A DNA stretch of 64,000 nucleotides from Fasciolopsis buskii (GCA_008360955.1 LUCM01009965.1:78982-142981); one strand, 5' to 3'; counted from the stretch's first letter, positions 54,954 through 64,000 are shown. Notes: generated from the letters alone by a model not told the origin. Numbers and translations are program-made.

Positions 54954-55353
54954 TATGGCTAGGATTGGATGGAGTGACCGGGTGAGTAATATTGAGGTTA
55001 GGAATCTGGTATTGGGTGCCACTTCTGAAAATAGCTCGTTTCAGCGTATGAAACTTAGTAGACTACGCTGGTTGGGTCACGTGTTGCGTATGACGAACAC
55101 TCGTCTACCATACCGTGACCTATTTTGTGTTCCTCCTAAGGAATGGAAGAAGCCATGTGAAGGCCAACAGATGACGTGGCAACGTGGGATGAGAAAATGT
55201 ACAGCGAAGTTAGGTAAAGTAGGTGTCTCACGCCTTCGTGGTTGGGGTCCGAAAGACTTGTCGACTTGCTGGCTGGAGACACTGAAAGATATGGCAGTGA
55301 ACCGTGAACAGTGGCGATCGTGCTGTCATTTGCTATCGAATCAGAATGATTGA
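54850..55353 (+). CDS. RTE-like ORF, C-terminal part in the +1 frame
   Basis: Not a separate gene. After GAG at 54894-54896 the family consensus Thr-Trp-Pro codons are replaced by a single T, an apparent 8-base loss that moves the rest into the +1 frame. From there it reads MRVGGVRRLEVFDNRCLRSM, RLRWLGHVLRM, WQRGMRKCTAKLGK and WGPKDLSTCWLETLKDMAVN. This is the usual RTE C-terminal domain including the RWLGH motif and the final MAVNR stretch. The first 15 or so residues of this frame overlap the previous one and are not meaningful. Confidence 0.88.
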   Translation: MCIVLQCVQFCCTVTSMRVGGVRRLEVFDNRCLRSMARIGWSDRVSNIEVRNLVLGATSENSSFQRMKLSRLRWLGHVLRMTNTRLPYRDLFCVPPKEWKKPCEGQQMTWQRGMRKCTAKLGKVGVSRLRGWGPKDLSTCWLETLKDMAVNREQWRSCCHLLSNQND

Positions 55354-55477
55354 AAACGCGTGCGTTTGTACAGTTAGGCTGTGTTCCGTGTGTTGGCTGC
55401 AGCAGTATCTTATCTTTTCCCGCCTGTGTGGGTCCGCTCCCTGTTCCCATTGGATATTCACTTTTTTACCGCTGAAC

Positions 55478-55497
55478 GATGATGATGATGATGATGA
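55478..55497 (+). repeat. (GAT)n tail of the plus-strand RTE
   Basis: GATGATGATGATGATGAT follows GCTGAAC, directly before the 3' target-site duplication. GAT-type tails are also seen, in the correct orientation, in the inverted copy and at 56726-56740. Confidence 0.9.
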
Positions 55498-55498
55498 C

Positions 55499-55690
55499 CA
55501 CAAGTATGGAAGTACAGTACTCAAGGGAGACTAACGAACATGACGCCTAAATACTGGAACTTAGCAACGAAGCGTATGACAGAATTGAGAAGTCGATCTG
55601 TAACGTACGATTTACTGAACTAGTAAAATCGTGCGTAGGTCGAAATAGAAAAGGACAACCACACGACAAATATATAGCAACGAATGTTAA
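55499..55690 (-). pseudogene. old RTE: upstream RT fragment beyond the young RTE insertion
   Basis: Minus-strand reading near 55530-55499 gives VLYFHT, which continues as CDEARA across the insertion in 51744-51715. This matches RALYSHT followed by the GRVRVY segment of the young copy. Upstream, LLSSSI and LQIDFSILSYASLLS match the ALLSALHRKG and LDLKGAFDSV segments at low identity. The upstream limit is approximate. Confidence 0.68.
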
Positions 55691-56385
55691 AGTCAGTTAA
55701 CATGTCATTCTTCCTCGCTGGGGAAAACTCAGTCTCAGTGTAAGTGTACAGGCCTGTGTGTATTCTCGAGACGTGTAGGAGCAACTAAGTTAGGAGTCTC
55801 TGTTGTTGCATGAGTAAGTCTGGAGCCATGCAGGATGTGGTTTTGGCGTGTATCGGTGTGCATGAATCGTTTCTAGTATGTTCCGTAACGAGGGTTTGTA
55901 TGTGACATGGTGGAAGGAATTTCTTACTCAGGAACAATTCCGATTCTGTTATTAGAAGATCGCTGTCCAGGCCTGTGTTTAATGTTTTTGAGGAAGCTGT
56001 GATATGTAGCTTCGATCTCTGAGGGGCCTAAGCACGTTTTTTTCTCGGTCTTTTCTGTCTGACGTCTTTACGATGCATTTTGGGTAGATTTGGACTCATC
56101 TTTCAAGAGGTGTAATACATTGGTCACAAGAGACAATATCAGGTTCGCTGAAGAATGTTGAGGTTCCTCTTCAGATCCCTAAGGGCCTCAGGTTGTTTTT
56201 ATTGTTGATGGACTTGATATCGCCGTTCGATATAGGCTTAATAACGACCGTCTGTCCCATCATATTTTCAAAAGATATTTCAATATCACACTAGCGTTCG
56301 CTACAATAAGATAGAATCGTACTGTAGCGAGCAAGCCGTGAACTGTCCCATTGGATTTGTTTGTATGCGGAATTAGAAAATGCAT
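55691..56385. other. unassigned region
   Basis: No RTE or other motif could be read on either strand. Confidence 0.35.
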
Positions 56386-56740
56386 GGCGAACTTAGATAA
56401 GGTAGGTGTCTTGTCTTCGTGGCTGGGGTCCGAAAGACCTGCAAACTAGCTGGCTGGAGACACTGAAGGGTATGGTAGGGAACCGTGAGCAATGGTGGTC
56501 GTGTTGTTGTTTGTTGTCTAATCAGAATGACTGAAAGAGCGTGTTTGTACAGTTAAACTGTGTTCCGTGTGTTGGCTACAGCAGCATTCTTATCTTTTCC
56601 CACTTGGGTAGGTCCAGTCCCTGTTCCGTTTGCATATTCATTCTTTTTATAGAAACATGTAGCTATGGGGAAAGGGCAGCGGTCAGTGAGGCTTGCCTTG
56701 CTATTTAACGCTGGGCGATAAAAGCGATGATGATAATGAT
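56386..56740 (+). mobile_element. 5'-truncated RTE fragment (C-terminus, 3' UTR, GAT tail)
   Basis: Aligns with the last 150 coding bases and the 3' UTR of the young RTE: CTTCGTGGCTGGGGTCCGAA, GACTGAAAGAGCGTGTTTGT, CCGTGTGTTGGCTACAGCAG, GCTTGCCTTGCTATTTAACG. It ends in a short GATGATGATAATGAT run. It keeps the longer 3' UTR found in the inverted copy. TGCATG occurs near both ends but is too short to claim as a target duplication. Confidence 0.88.
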
Positions 56741-57479
56741 TTGCATGTGTTGATGCCGGCTGAAACGCCTAGACGTCGGCTGAGGTCAGTCTCCTTTTTG
56801 CATTGTCCCTTTCAGGCTGTGGTGCGTGTGAACTCCAACTAAGAGTACTGCCCTGCGTGCATATTACAATCCTACCGAAAGAGTGGCAGTGCCGAGAATG
56901 TAGTGGGTTTCGGTGTAACAGTCGTCCTCAAAAAGCCGCGAAATTGCAATGGCGCTTTGACGCAGTGAGTGGGGTTCGCCATCACATAAGGCCATTGCCC
57001 TTTTTGTGACTTTTTTGAAGCACGGATGCAGTGGATGGGGCATGCCCTATAACCGTTAGGGCCCGCTACGTCGGAGGTCTGAACCGGCAGCCATGACCCT
57101 GAAACGTAGAATGGCATAGAATCACATAGGGTCTCTTCAGGTCAGGTATGGTTACGAGTCGGGGGGCTGGGGGTACAACGGTTGTCGTCTACCACAATCA
57201 TCGTTGGTTTCGGATTCAAACTTCTTACCTAATCCCCATTGACCACCGCTTGCCCGGTTCCACTTTGATAAGGCTTCTATGAGAGGCAAATGGACCAGGT
57301 AATGGTCACCGGCGAGGCTGGAACAGTTCCGCTACCTTAGAGGCTCCATTCGAATGCGCGAATGCTAAAGAATTGTCCTCCAATTAAAAGGCCAGCCGCT
57401 GTTGCTGTAAGCACTTACAATTTATTCCCGGTTTCTTCCATGAATCACTCTGACTTTCATTGTTTTCATAATGTTGCGG
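56741..57479. other. unassigned region
   Basis: No recognisable coding or repeat feature; frames up to 81 codons only. Confidence 0.35.
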
Positions 57480-59965
57480 CGTCCGCAGGATGCGATGTGC
57501 CTCAGGTCCCGCGGGGACTCTTTCCTGTCGAAACTCAACTCACAGATCATGTTGGAATGTAAGGACGGACACTCAGAACATCACGATACAAATACTACAT
57601 GACCATCGCGTTGATATTGCACGTTTGTCCGAAGTTTGCTTTGAGATTCCAACTTATCGAGGTTCCAGAGGCAGGTGCGACCTGGTGTCTCTGTCGCAAT
57701 GGGCCAGCGGACAACTCTGGACTCTATGATGTCACAGTTACAGTAGACGAGAGAGCTAGCAGCGCATCAGTTTCCTGTGCTCCAATATCCTCCAAACTAG
57801 CTGTAGCAAGTTTAAAGGACTCCGCCCAGGATTTGATGGTGATAGCCGTTAACGCACCGACCAACGCGGCCGACAACACAACGTAAGATGAAGTTTTCGA
57901 CCCAGTGCAAACTTCGATTAATAAGTGCTCCGAGATGGGATTTACCGTTTGTTGCAGGAGACTAGAATGCGCGCCAGCCCTTCGGACGAATCTGTGCGCC
58001 ATATCCTAAGGCGGTTTGGAGTGAGCCAACGTTGCGATAACGGGTCTCGACTGGTGAATGCCTCAGAATTAAGCATATGGTTGTCTGTAACAGTTCCAAC
58101 ACCCCCAAAAGTCCACTGACATGGCATTCGAACGACGGTCGCACATGCCATCTTGTGCGATTTCGCTGGGATTTGTCAGCGTAAGATGATCAGGCGTTTC
58201 GGGGTGCAATGATAGGTAACATGAACGATGGGTGGCCGCTTTAGACTATTTGTCTCCGCCTCATAGAAAGCTACCATCAGGTTAACTAAACGTTTTCGCC
58301 CTGAAAATGCCGAAAAAATGCGACTTCGATCGTGACAGCTAAACTCTCACTAGTAGACCGACGAACAAAGTCTCACTGGAAAATCAGGTGAAAATTGAAT
58401 AAAGTGGCCGCTTGGAACGAACTAAGGAGGACTTCAAGAAAACTAAAAGGTTGGATCTCTGCAACCACTCTTCAGCTGTTAGCCAAGGCAGAAGTCCGCT
58501 TGACAGGAAGCCTAGAACACCACAAGCTACAGGTTGCGGCCGCACGCTCGGCTAGGGCAGGTCATGAGAGTTATTGGGTAGAAATGGCTGAGGAAATGGA
58601 GGTCGCATCAAAAATAGGTGAATTTGGCATGCTCTCCCGATTCCAAACTTCAGTTTGGTTGTACGCGATGCGACCAACCAACTTATTCTAGAACCGCTTA
58701 AGAAAGTCGAGATGAACGTAACATTTTGATCAGTTTATTAACCAACTTGTCACCCAAACGGCGAACCCACCATACATGTCGATTGCGAGCCACCCCTCGC
58801 TACAAAAATCGTGGACATCGTCAGTTAATTGAAAAATAGGAAAGCCGTCAGAGAGGATAGCGTTCTACCAGAAGTTTACAAAACACTCTTAACTGCACTG
58901 ATCGGTAGGCTTCACGAGCTATTCCGCTCTTTATGGTGATGCCGGGTAGGTCCAGACGATTGGGGTCCATCCACCCTGCTACTTGTTCTCATGAAATGCG
59001 ACAGAACGGTTTGCCAGAACTCCCTAGTTATTAGGCTGACTGGCGTTGCTGCAAAGGCTTTTCGTGTACTACTTCTTAGTCTTTTTGCAGCTGCGTGAGG
59101 TCGCCGCACTAGATCAAACCAGAGGAGTTTGAGACGCACCAAAGGCTGCATTGGTCCAAAATTTATACCACGCTGAGTACTGGAACACTTTTACAAGTTC
59201 TCGTAGCCCATAGTAACGGTCCATTGGTTTCCGCGCTGATTTTGACTCAGTTAATGGCAATTCCCATGAGAACTAATCGCAGTGGATGGGATGCCTGTCA
59301 AGCTTAAGAAATCTAACGACTTACTACTTATTCACCACTACACGAGTAGGGATATGCGGTGAGGGGTCTTCACAATTCGTTGTTAATTCAGGGATGAGAC
59401 AGGTTTAATCGCTTTTCTCGGTTCTGTCCAGTTATGCTATCGATTGGAATACGAGCTTCGCGGTGACTGGGTAACCAGGTGAGCCCATCAGTCTATATCC
59501 CGGATCTAGTTTGCGGACGAAATCGTTGTTCTCGGTGACCCTTCATGCAGCCACTATTTACTGGATCAATTTCTTTGCAACGTAAGCGCGCCTTGATATC
59601 CACACGACAAAAACAAAAGCCTTCTTGACCTTCTCAATTCCAGGTGCCAAACAACTTTCAATCACGACTAGCAAATCGAAAGTGTCATCATCCAAATATC
59701 TAAGATCAGTTCTGCCACTCAATGGGAAAGCCGAGGACGAAGTCACTACAAGGATCGACAATGCGCGCAGAGCATTTTCGCAGCTTGGATGCGTACTATG
59801 GGCATTCAGTAATATCAGCCTTCGGATGAAGATTCACATCTTGCCTACTGCAGTGCGCCCTGTTAGTGGATGCAAAACCTGGCCATTGTAAATCGACTCT
59901 ACCAGTGGTTCGGAATTATTCGATTACTAGTGCTTGCGACGAATCCTTCGAACAAACTCGAAGGA
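57480..59965 (+). pseudogene. old RTE-like element of another subfamily, decayed
   Basis: Endonuclease traces: NVRTDTQNITIQILHDHRVD and IARLSEVCFE (57550-57650), VIAVNAPTNAADNTT, CDNGSRLVNAS. Middle: WISATTLQLLAKAEVRLTGS with YWVEMAEEMEVASKIGE (58395-58691). RT: KNRKAVREDSVLPEVYKTLL (58833). Post-RT: SSKYLRSVLPLNGKAEDEVT, RIDNARRAFSQLGCVLWAFS, SLRMKIHI, VRPVSGCKTWPL. It stops abruptly about 15-25 bases before the tail of the inverted young RTE. Unlike the young copies it retains the CxTWPL motif, which supports an 8-base deletion there. Confidence 0.78.
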
Positions 59966-60185
59966 ATGAACCTTCAGGGTGATCAAATCACCATCATCAT
60001 CATCGTTCAGCGTTAAACAGCAAGGCAAGCCTCAATGACCGCTGCCGTTCCCCAGAGTTACACGTTTATATAAAAAAGTGAATATCCAATCTGAACAGGG
60101 AGCGGACCCACACAGGCTGGAAAAGATAAGATACTGCTGCAGCCAACACACGGAACACAGCCTAACTGTACAAACGCACGCGTTT

Positions 60186-60689
60186 TCAATCATTCTGATT
60201 CGATAGCAAATGACAGCACGATCGCCACTGTTCACGGTTCACTGCCATATCTTTCAGTGTCTCCAGCCAACAAGTCGACAAGTCTTTCGGACCCCAACCA
60301 CGAAGGCGTGAGACACCTACTTTACCTAACTTCGCTGTACATTTTCTCATCCCACGTTGCCACGTCATCTGTTGGCCTTCACATGGCTTCTTCCATTCCT
60401 TAGGAGGAACACAAAATAGGTCACGGTATGGTAGACGAGTGTTCGTCATACGCAACACGTGACCCAACCAGCGTAGTCTACTAAGTTTCATACGCTGAAA
60501 CGAGCTATTTTCAGAAGTGGCACCCAATACCAGATTCCTAACCTCAATATTACTCACCCGGTCACTCCATCCAATCCTAGCCATACTACGTAAACATCGG
60601 ATGTCGAAAACCTCTAACCGACGAACACCGCCCACACGCATACTCGTAACCGTACAACAGAACTGAACGCACTGCAGCACAATACACAC
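60186..60689 (-). CDS. RTE-like ORF C-terminal part in the +1 frame (inverted copy)
   Basis: Identical in reading to 54850-55353 except NRC/IRC at one site. The frame relation to the main ORF is also +1 and the junction (about 60642) has the same sequence GAGTATGCG. Both copies therefore inherited one and the same frameshift. Confidence 0.87.
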   Translation of the reverse strand: MCIVLQCVQFCCTVTSMRVGGVRRLEVFDIRCLRSMARIGWSDRVSNIEVRNLVLGATSENSSFQRMKLSRLRWLGHVLRMTNTRLPYRDLFCVPPKEWKKPCEGQQMTWQRGMRKCTAKLGKVGVSRLRGWGPKDLSTCWLETLKDMAVNREQWRSCCHLLSNQND

Positions 60690-63375
60690 GACCGTTCAAC
60701 TTCAGTGAAATATCAGGCCAACGCCACAAGTGCTTCAATCCAGCGTAAGCTGCCCGAGCCTTGGATATACGCATACTTACCTCCAATCCCGAGCTACCAT
60801 CGTTAGACACGCAGCTACCAAGGTAGGTGAAACGGTCCACAATCGTCAGCTCCTCTCCATCCAGTATCAAGTTCGGCGCTGCTGTCGTCCAGTCCTGTAA
60901 CAGTACTTTGCACTTTGAAGGTGCAAAGCACATGCCAAACCGAGCAACCGATCTCGACAGTCTATCTAGTGCCCGTTGTGCATGGTCCGCAAACTGGAAC
61001 AGGCACACGACGTCGTCTGCGTTATCTAGGTCGCATAGCTTTCCTCCATTTCCCAGTTCGACTCCTAAATCCCGGAGACTTCCTAAAGCATCTTCCATCA
61101 CCTCGTCCATGACGAAGTTGAACAAGAATGGAGGGATGGGACACCCTTGTCGAACGCCACTAGTTGTTTCGAACGAACGTGACAGTTCACCGTATACCCT
61201 AACGCGACCATGCGAGTACAATGGTCGCAACAGGTTCACAAACTTCGTTGGCATACCCTTCCGGTGGACAGCACTGAGTAGTGCTGGTCGATGCACGGAG
61301 TCGAAAGCACCTTTCAAGTCGAGGAAGACTGCAATCGTAGGGCGACGGTGCGTGTGGCGCGTTTCGAGTATCTGTCGAAGAGTGAATATTTGGGCGATGC
61401 AACGTCGACCTGGCCGAAATCCGGCCTGTTGTTCGCGGATATTACTCTCGCGAATCGGTGTCAAACGGCGCAGCATTATCGAAGCTAGCACCTTAGTAAC
61501 TATCGGAATTAAACTAATCCCACGATGATTGCTGCAGTCACTCCGTGTACCCTTCTTGGAGATGGGCACAATCAGTGACTCACCCCACGATAGCGGGATA
61601 CGCTCCTCGTTCCAAATATCATGAAGCAAGGAGGTAAGTAACTTCATCAGCACCTCTCCACCCAATTTGAAAAGAACTGGGGGAAGGTCGTCGGGACCGG
61701 CAGCTCTTCCCCTCTTCAGAAGCCGAATATTCGACTCCACTTCCGCTTCCGTTGGGTGATCAAGTGACACCTCCCAAGGATTCACAGCTCCAGACGTCGG
61801 ACTAGATACGATAGCGTACGGCCAGTTAAACTGATCCTTGAAATGTTCTGCCCAACGGTCCAGTCTTTCCTGTCTACCATGGATGAGCTCTCCATTCTTA
61901 TCGCACACGACTCCAATAACCGAAGTTCGCCACCCACCGCTGTCGCGTATAAGCTTAAACAGTCTTTGACTGTAACCTGAAGCGGACGCCACTTCCACCT
62001 CTTCGGCTGCCTTAACCCACCAGCTTTCGCGGTCATTCCTAAGGCTTATGGTCAACTGACGCTGCAATTGCCGACGCATCTTATTCATTTCCTTGCAGTT
62101 GGGCAGCTCGCGTTTTTGCTCCATTAGAATTAGCGACGATTGAGAGATCCAGTGTTTTTGATGAACACTAGATCTGGGACCGCAGGCGAAATTCGCTGCC
62201 AAATGCATAGCCTGCTTAATTTGATCCCACTGATCGTCTACATTGCTGCTGGTCGCAGTTCTTAGTTCGTCGAACAGTTTCTGTTCGCAGCTGTTGCGAA
62301 CAGCCGAATCAGACAAACGTTCAACAGCCAATCGGAATTGTGGCCTGTGTCGATGGCCATTCAGCTGCAGCAAAAATCGCATTAAAACCAACGCATGGTC
62401 CGATTCGACGTACGTGGTCCAGTAAGATCTACAGTTCTGGACAGAACTGCGCCAACGGTAGCTAACTGCAATATGGTCAATCTGACTGAAAGTACCTGTC
62501 GAGTTAGAACGCCACGTCGCTTTGCGACGCGAACTGTGTCGGAAATTTGTATTAGATAGGAATAAATGATTATCTGCACAGAATTGGAGAAGTCTTTCTC
62601 CGTTGTCTGTTCGCTGTGCAGGCAAGGCGCATCGCCCACCTAAACAGGACTCCGATGCAGCAAGTTTGCCAACTTGTGCATTAAAGTCACCTGCTACCAC
62701 TACAATGTCAGAGCGTTTGCTCTTCCGAACAGGAGTGACGAGGTTATCGTAAAATTCGTCTTTCTCCATATCAGTGCTGCAGTCTGTTGGAGCGTATGCC
62801 GCGATAACAAATGAACTACGCTTAACACTGCTATCCTTTCGGACGCCGACTGATCCCTGCAGTCTCATGGCACACAAGCGACTGTTAACCGAGATCCAAT
62901 CTAAAGGGGCCGCGTCAGCCTTCTCACTTAGGACTTTTCCTACACCATGTTGACCTACAACTTGGGCTGCTTCGCCTCCTGAAGTGTGCAGGAAATATCT
63001 TGACGAGACATTTGGCGCGCTTTGTTGAATTACTCCACTCGAATCCTGAATTCGTGTTTCACTCACACAGCAGACATCAATCGAAAGTGAGTCGACTGTC
63101 AGAGCCAAACACGCCTGTTGGCCAGCCTGCATTAAAGTGCGCACATTGAAGGAACCCAGATGGAGAGACTGACGAGCTTTGAGAAAATGTGAGCTAACAG
63201 ACTGAAAATCACCTGCTACACTACTTGACAATAAACCGTTGCGAGTATCGGGCGTGTTATCAATGGAGATACTATGGGTAGGCAGCAGGGGCAAAGAGAT
63301 TGGGTTTGAGACAGAAGAGACAGGTTGAATAAAAGAAAGGGAATTCTGAGCAGTAGCATACTTATCACTACCCAC
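60586..63375 (-). CDS. RTE-like endonuclease-reverse transcriptase (inverted copy, frameshifted)
   Basis: 929 codons, differing from 52158-54953 at few positions. Differences seen: AGDF for AGNF near residue 55, SSGVIQQSAPNVS for LSRVIQLTAPNDS near 112-124, AQIF for DKIF, IAVF for IVVF, and Thr-Tyr missing from SHTYGRV. All endonuclease motifs are intact. The RT box is also DNADDVV (NADD codons at 61023-61012). The first codon is GTG with the first in-frame ATG at codon 82, and the frame ends with the same PMFT. Antisense frames of up to 233 codons on the plus strand here are shadows. Confidence 0.9.
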   Translation of the reverse strand: MGSDKYATAQNSLSFIQPVSSVSNPISLPLLPTHSISIDNTPDTRNGLLSSSVAGDFQSVSSHFLKARQSLHLGSFNVRTLMQAGQQACLALTVDSLSIDVCCVSETRIQDSSGVIQQSAPNVSSRYFLHTSGGEAAQVVGQHGVGKVLSEKADAAPLDWISVNSRLCAMRLQGSVGVRKDSSVKRSSFVIAAYAPTDCSTDMEKDEFYDNLVTPVRKSKRSDIVVVAGDFNAQVGKLAASESCLGGRCALPAQRTDNGERLLQFCADNHLFLSNTNFRHSSRRKATWRSNSTGTFSQIDHIAVSYRWRSSVQNCRSYWTTYVESDHALVLMRFLLQLNGHRHRPQFRLAVERLSDSAVRNSCEQKLFDELRTATSSNVDDQWDQIKQAMHLAANFACGPRSSVHQKHWISQSSLILMEQKRELPNCKEMNKMRRQLQRQLTISLRNDRESWWVKAAEEVEVASASGYSQRLFKLIRDSGGWRTSVIGVVCDKNGELIHGRQERLDRWAEHFKDQFNWPYAIVSSPTSGAVNPWEVSLDHPTEAEVESNIRLLKRGRAAGPDDLPPVLFKLGGEVLMKLLTSLLHDIWNEERIPLSWGESLIVPISKKGTRSDCSNHRGISLIPIVTKVLASIMLRRLTPIRESNIREQQAGFRPGRRCIAQIFTLRQILETRHTHRRPTIAVFLDLKGAFDSVHRPALLSAVHRKGMPTKFVNLLRPLYSHGRVRVYGELSRSFETTSGVRQGCPIPPFLFNFVMDEVMEDALGSLRDLGVELGNGGKLCDLDNADDVVCLFQFADHAQRALDRLSRSVARFGMCFAPSKCKVLLQDWTTAAPNLILDGEELTIVDRFTYLGSCVSNDGSSGLEVSMRISKARAAYAGLKHLWRWPDISLKLNGRVYCAAVRSVLLYGYEYACGRCSSVRGFRHPMFT

Positions 63376-63447
63376 CCCGCTCTATGCAATGGGCAGCGTG
63401 ATCCTGATTATCCTGCGCGACGACCGATGCAGTATGGAATTATTTGT
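63264..63447 (-). repeat. 184-bp duplication beside third N, inner copy
   Basis: Repeated at 63471-63654 with constant offset 207 and a few differences (for example GGTAGGCAGCAGG against GGGAGGCACAAGG). It ends at the N at 63448. Confidence 0.9.
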
Positions 63448-63448
63448 N
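63448..63448. other. assembly gap (N)
   Basis: Third N, again at the exact end of a duplicated block. The RTE leader restarts inside the ORF beyond it. Confidence 0.92.
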
Positions 63449-63470
63449 GGGGAATACGGTTTACGATAAA

Positions 63471-63654
63471 TGGAGATACTAAGGGGAGGCACAAGGGGCA
63501 AAGAGATTGGGTTTGAGACAGAAGAGACAGGTTGAATAAAAGAAAGGGAATTCTGAGCAGTAGCATACTTATCACTACCCACCCCGCTCTATGCAATGGG
63601 CAGCGTGATCCTGATTATCCTGCGCGACGACCGATGCAGTATGGAATTATTTGT
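63471..63654 (-). repeat. 184-bp duplication beside third N, outer copy
   Basis: Second copy of 63264-63447, which continues into the diverged RTE leader. Its differences suggest it derives from another RTE copy than 60000-63447. Confidence 0.88.
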
Positions 63655-64000
63655 AAGCGTGTAACTCATGGCGATTGATGGACGGGTACCGCTAGGGAGT
63701 CTAGCCACTAATCAGAAGAACGATTAGGGTTCTCAACCAAAGCTTTTGGTTCTGACAAGAATCTGACCGCAAGGCAGCGGGGTACAGCTGAGTGGAAGCC
63801 CATCTACTTGGATCAATTAGTCTTCCACTCGTTTATCCGACTGCGCTGCTAACTCTTATCAACCCCCAACTTGGAGGACCAGGAGACTACTTCGTCAAGC
63901 CTCTATCGACTGACATTCCAGGCATGATTGGATCTTCGGCTTGAGATCAGCCATCCTGTATAGCTCGTTGGATCATGGAGGCACGCAAGCCGTCACACCA

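Larger units (their letters stand above)
51745..55498 (+). mobile_element. RTE-like non-LTR retrotransposon, near full length, with 10-bp target duplication
   Basis: A 3754-bp insertion: 5' leader (51745-52151), a long endonuclease-RT frame, a frameshifted C-terminal part, a short 3' UTR and a (GAT)n tail at 55478-55497. CACAAGTATG flanks it at 51735-51744 and 55499-55508. The duplicated target lies inside the old minus-strand RTE, which continues on both sides. Compared with the inverted copy at 59981-64000 it lacks about 60 bases of 3' UTR before the tail. Confidence 0.93.
49462..55690 (-). mobile_element. old RTE-like element, split by three later insertions
   Basis: Minus-strand RTE sequence is found in four pieces: 55690-55499, 51744-51572, 50997-50255 and 49682-49462. 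Between them lie a young plus-strand RTE (51745-55498), a solo LTR (50998-51571) and a second solo LTR (49683-50254). Sequence reads across each insertion site when the insert and one copy of its target duplication are removed. The 3' end near 49462 has TTTAACGCTGGACG followed by a degenerate GAT tail, as in the other RTE copies. Confidence 0.88.
59981..64000 (-). mobile_element. RTE-like non-LTR retrotransposon, inverted copy, 5' end near window edge
   Basis: Reverse complement of the young RTE at 51745-55498, nearly identical from about 52056 to 55470 apart from a 3' UTR segment missing in the other copy and a 6-base coding difference. The (GAT)n tail is at about 60004-59981 on the minus strand. 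The 5' leader (63680-64000) is clearly more diverged from its counterpart (51771-52055). A join with N and a 184-bp duplication lies at 63264-63654. Its 5' target duplication is outside the window. Confidence 0.9.

Noticed and set aside
54850..55353. Separate small gene downstream of the RTE ORF
   Set aside because: Its content is the standard RTE C-terminal domain, reached by a frameshift.
56386..56740. Six-base TGCATG target duplication for the truncated RTE fragment
   Set aside because: Too short and not placed cleanly at both ends; could be chance.
60827..61528. 233-codon plus-strand open frame (and smaller ones at 54326-54712, 60915-61112, 62243-62425)
   Set aside because: Antisense to the conserved RTE reverse transcriptase; the same shadow appears in both RTE copies.

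Overview
This is eukaryotic, almost certainly metazoan, intergenic DNA made mostly of transposable elements in different states of decay. I found no host gene, tRNA, rRNA, operon, CRISPR array or other prokaryotic feature that I can defend. The mix of CR1/jockey-like and RTE-like non-LTR retrotransposons, a BEL/Pao LTR element and short ATT- or GAT-repeat element tails suggests an invertebrate. A flatworm (Platyhelminthes) is my best guess from the style of the RTE proteins, but it is an inference without any database search.

Layout. 1-3000: minus-strand CR1-like element with ORF1 remnants and an unbroken 271-codon endonuclease frame that runs off the left edge. 3171-4162: an exact-length 485-bp duplication around an N and a Tn5/Nextera mosaic-end adapter. 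3701-5183 and 24202-25684: a 1483-bp inverted repeat. 5.3-12.7 kb: mostly unassigned, with ATT-tailed element 3' ends and one ORF1 fragment. 12.7-14.6 kb: minus-strand BEL/Pao remnant (RNase H and integrase). 15.3-17.9 kb: plus-strand CR1/jockey-like element (endonuclease, RT, C-terminal domain). 20.6-23.5 kb: two more plus-strand non-LTR fragments. 25.7-27.5 kb: a 595-bp direct duplication flanking a second N. 27.9-32.65 kb: a decayed minus-strand sibling of the element at 1-3000. 34.3-36.8 kb: minus-strand CR1-like element with an intact YADD box. 38.5-41.1, 42.6-45.2 and about 47.9-48.8 kb: plus-strand jockey/CR1-like pseudogenes.

49.46-55.69 kb is the clearest structure: an old minus-strand RTE element broken by three later insertions. 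Two are solo LTRs of one family, each with a perfect 5-bp target-site duplication (AAGAC; TAGTC). The third is a nearly complete plus-strand RTE (51745-55498) with a perfect 10-bp duplication (CACAAGTATG). A second copy of that RTE lies inverted at about 59981-64000, next to another decayed RTE (57480-59965). Both young copies share the same RT-box change (NADD for YADD), the same frameshift about 55 residues before the first frame stops, and no in-frame ATG before residue 82.

Nothing here forms a cooperating host pathway. The biological content is a record of nested retrotransposition, plus three assembly joins (N at 3656, 26295, 63448), each flanked by duplicated sequence, which should be resolved before any repeat or copy-number claim is made.
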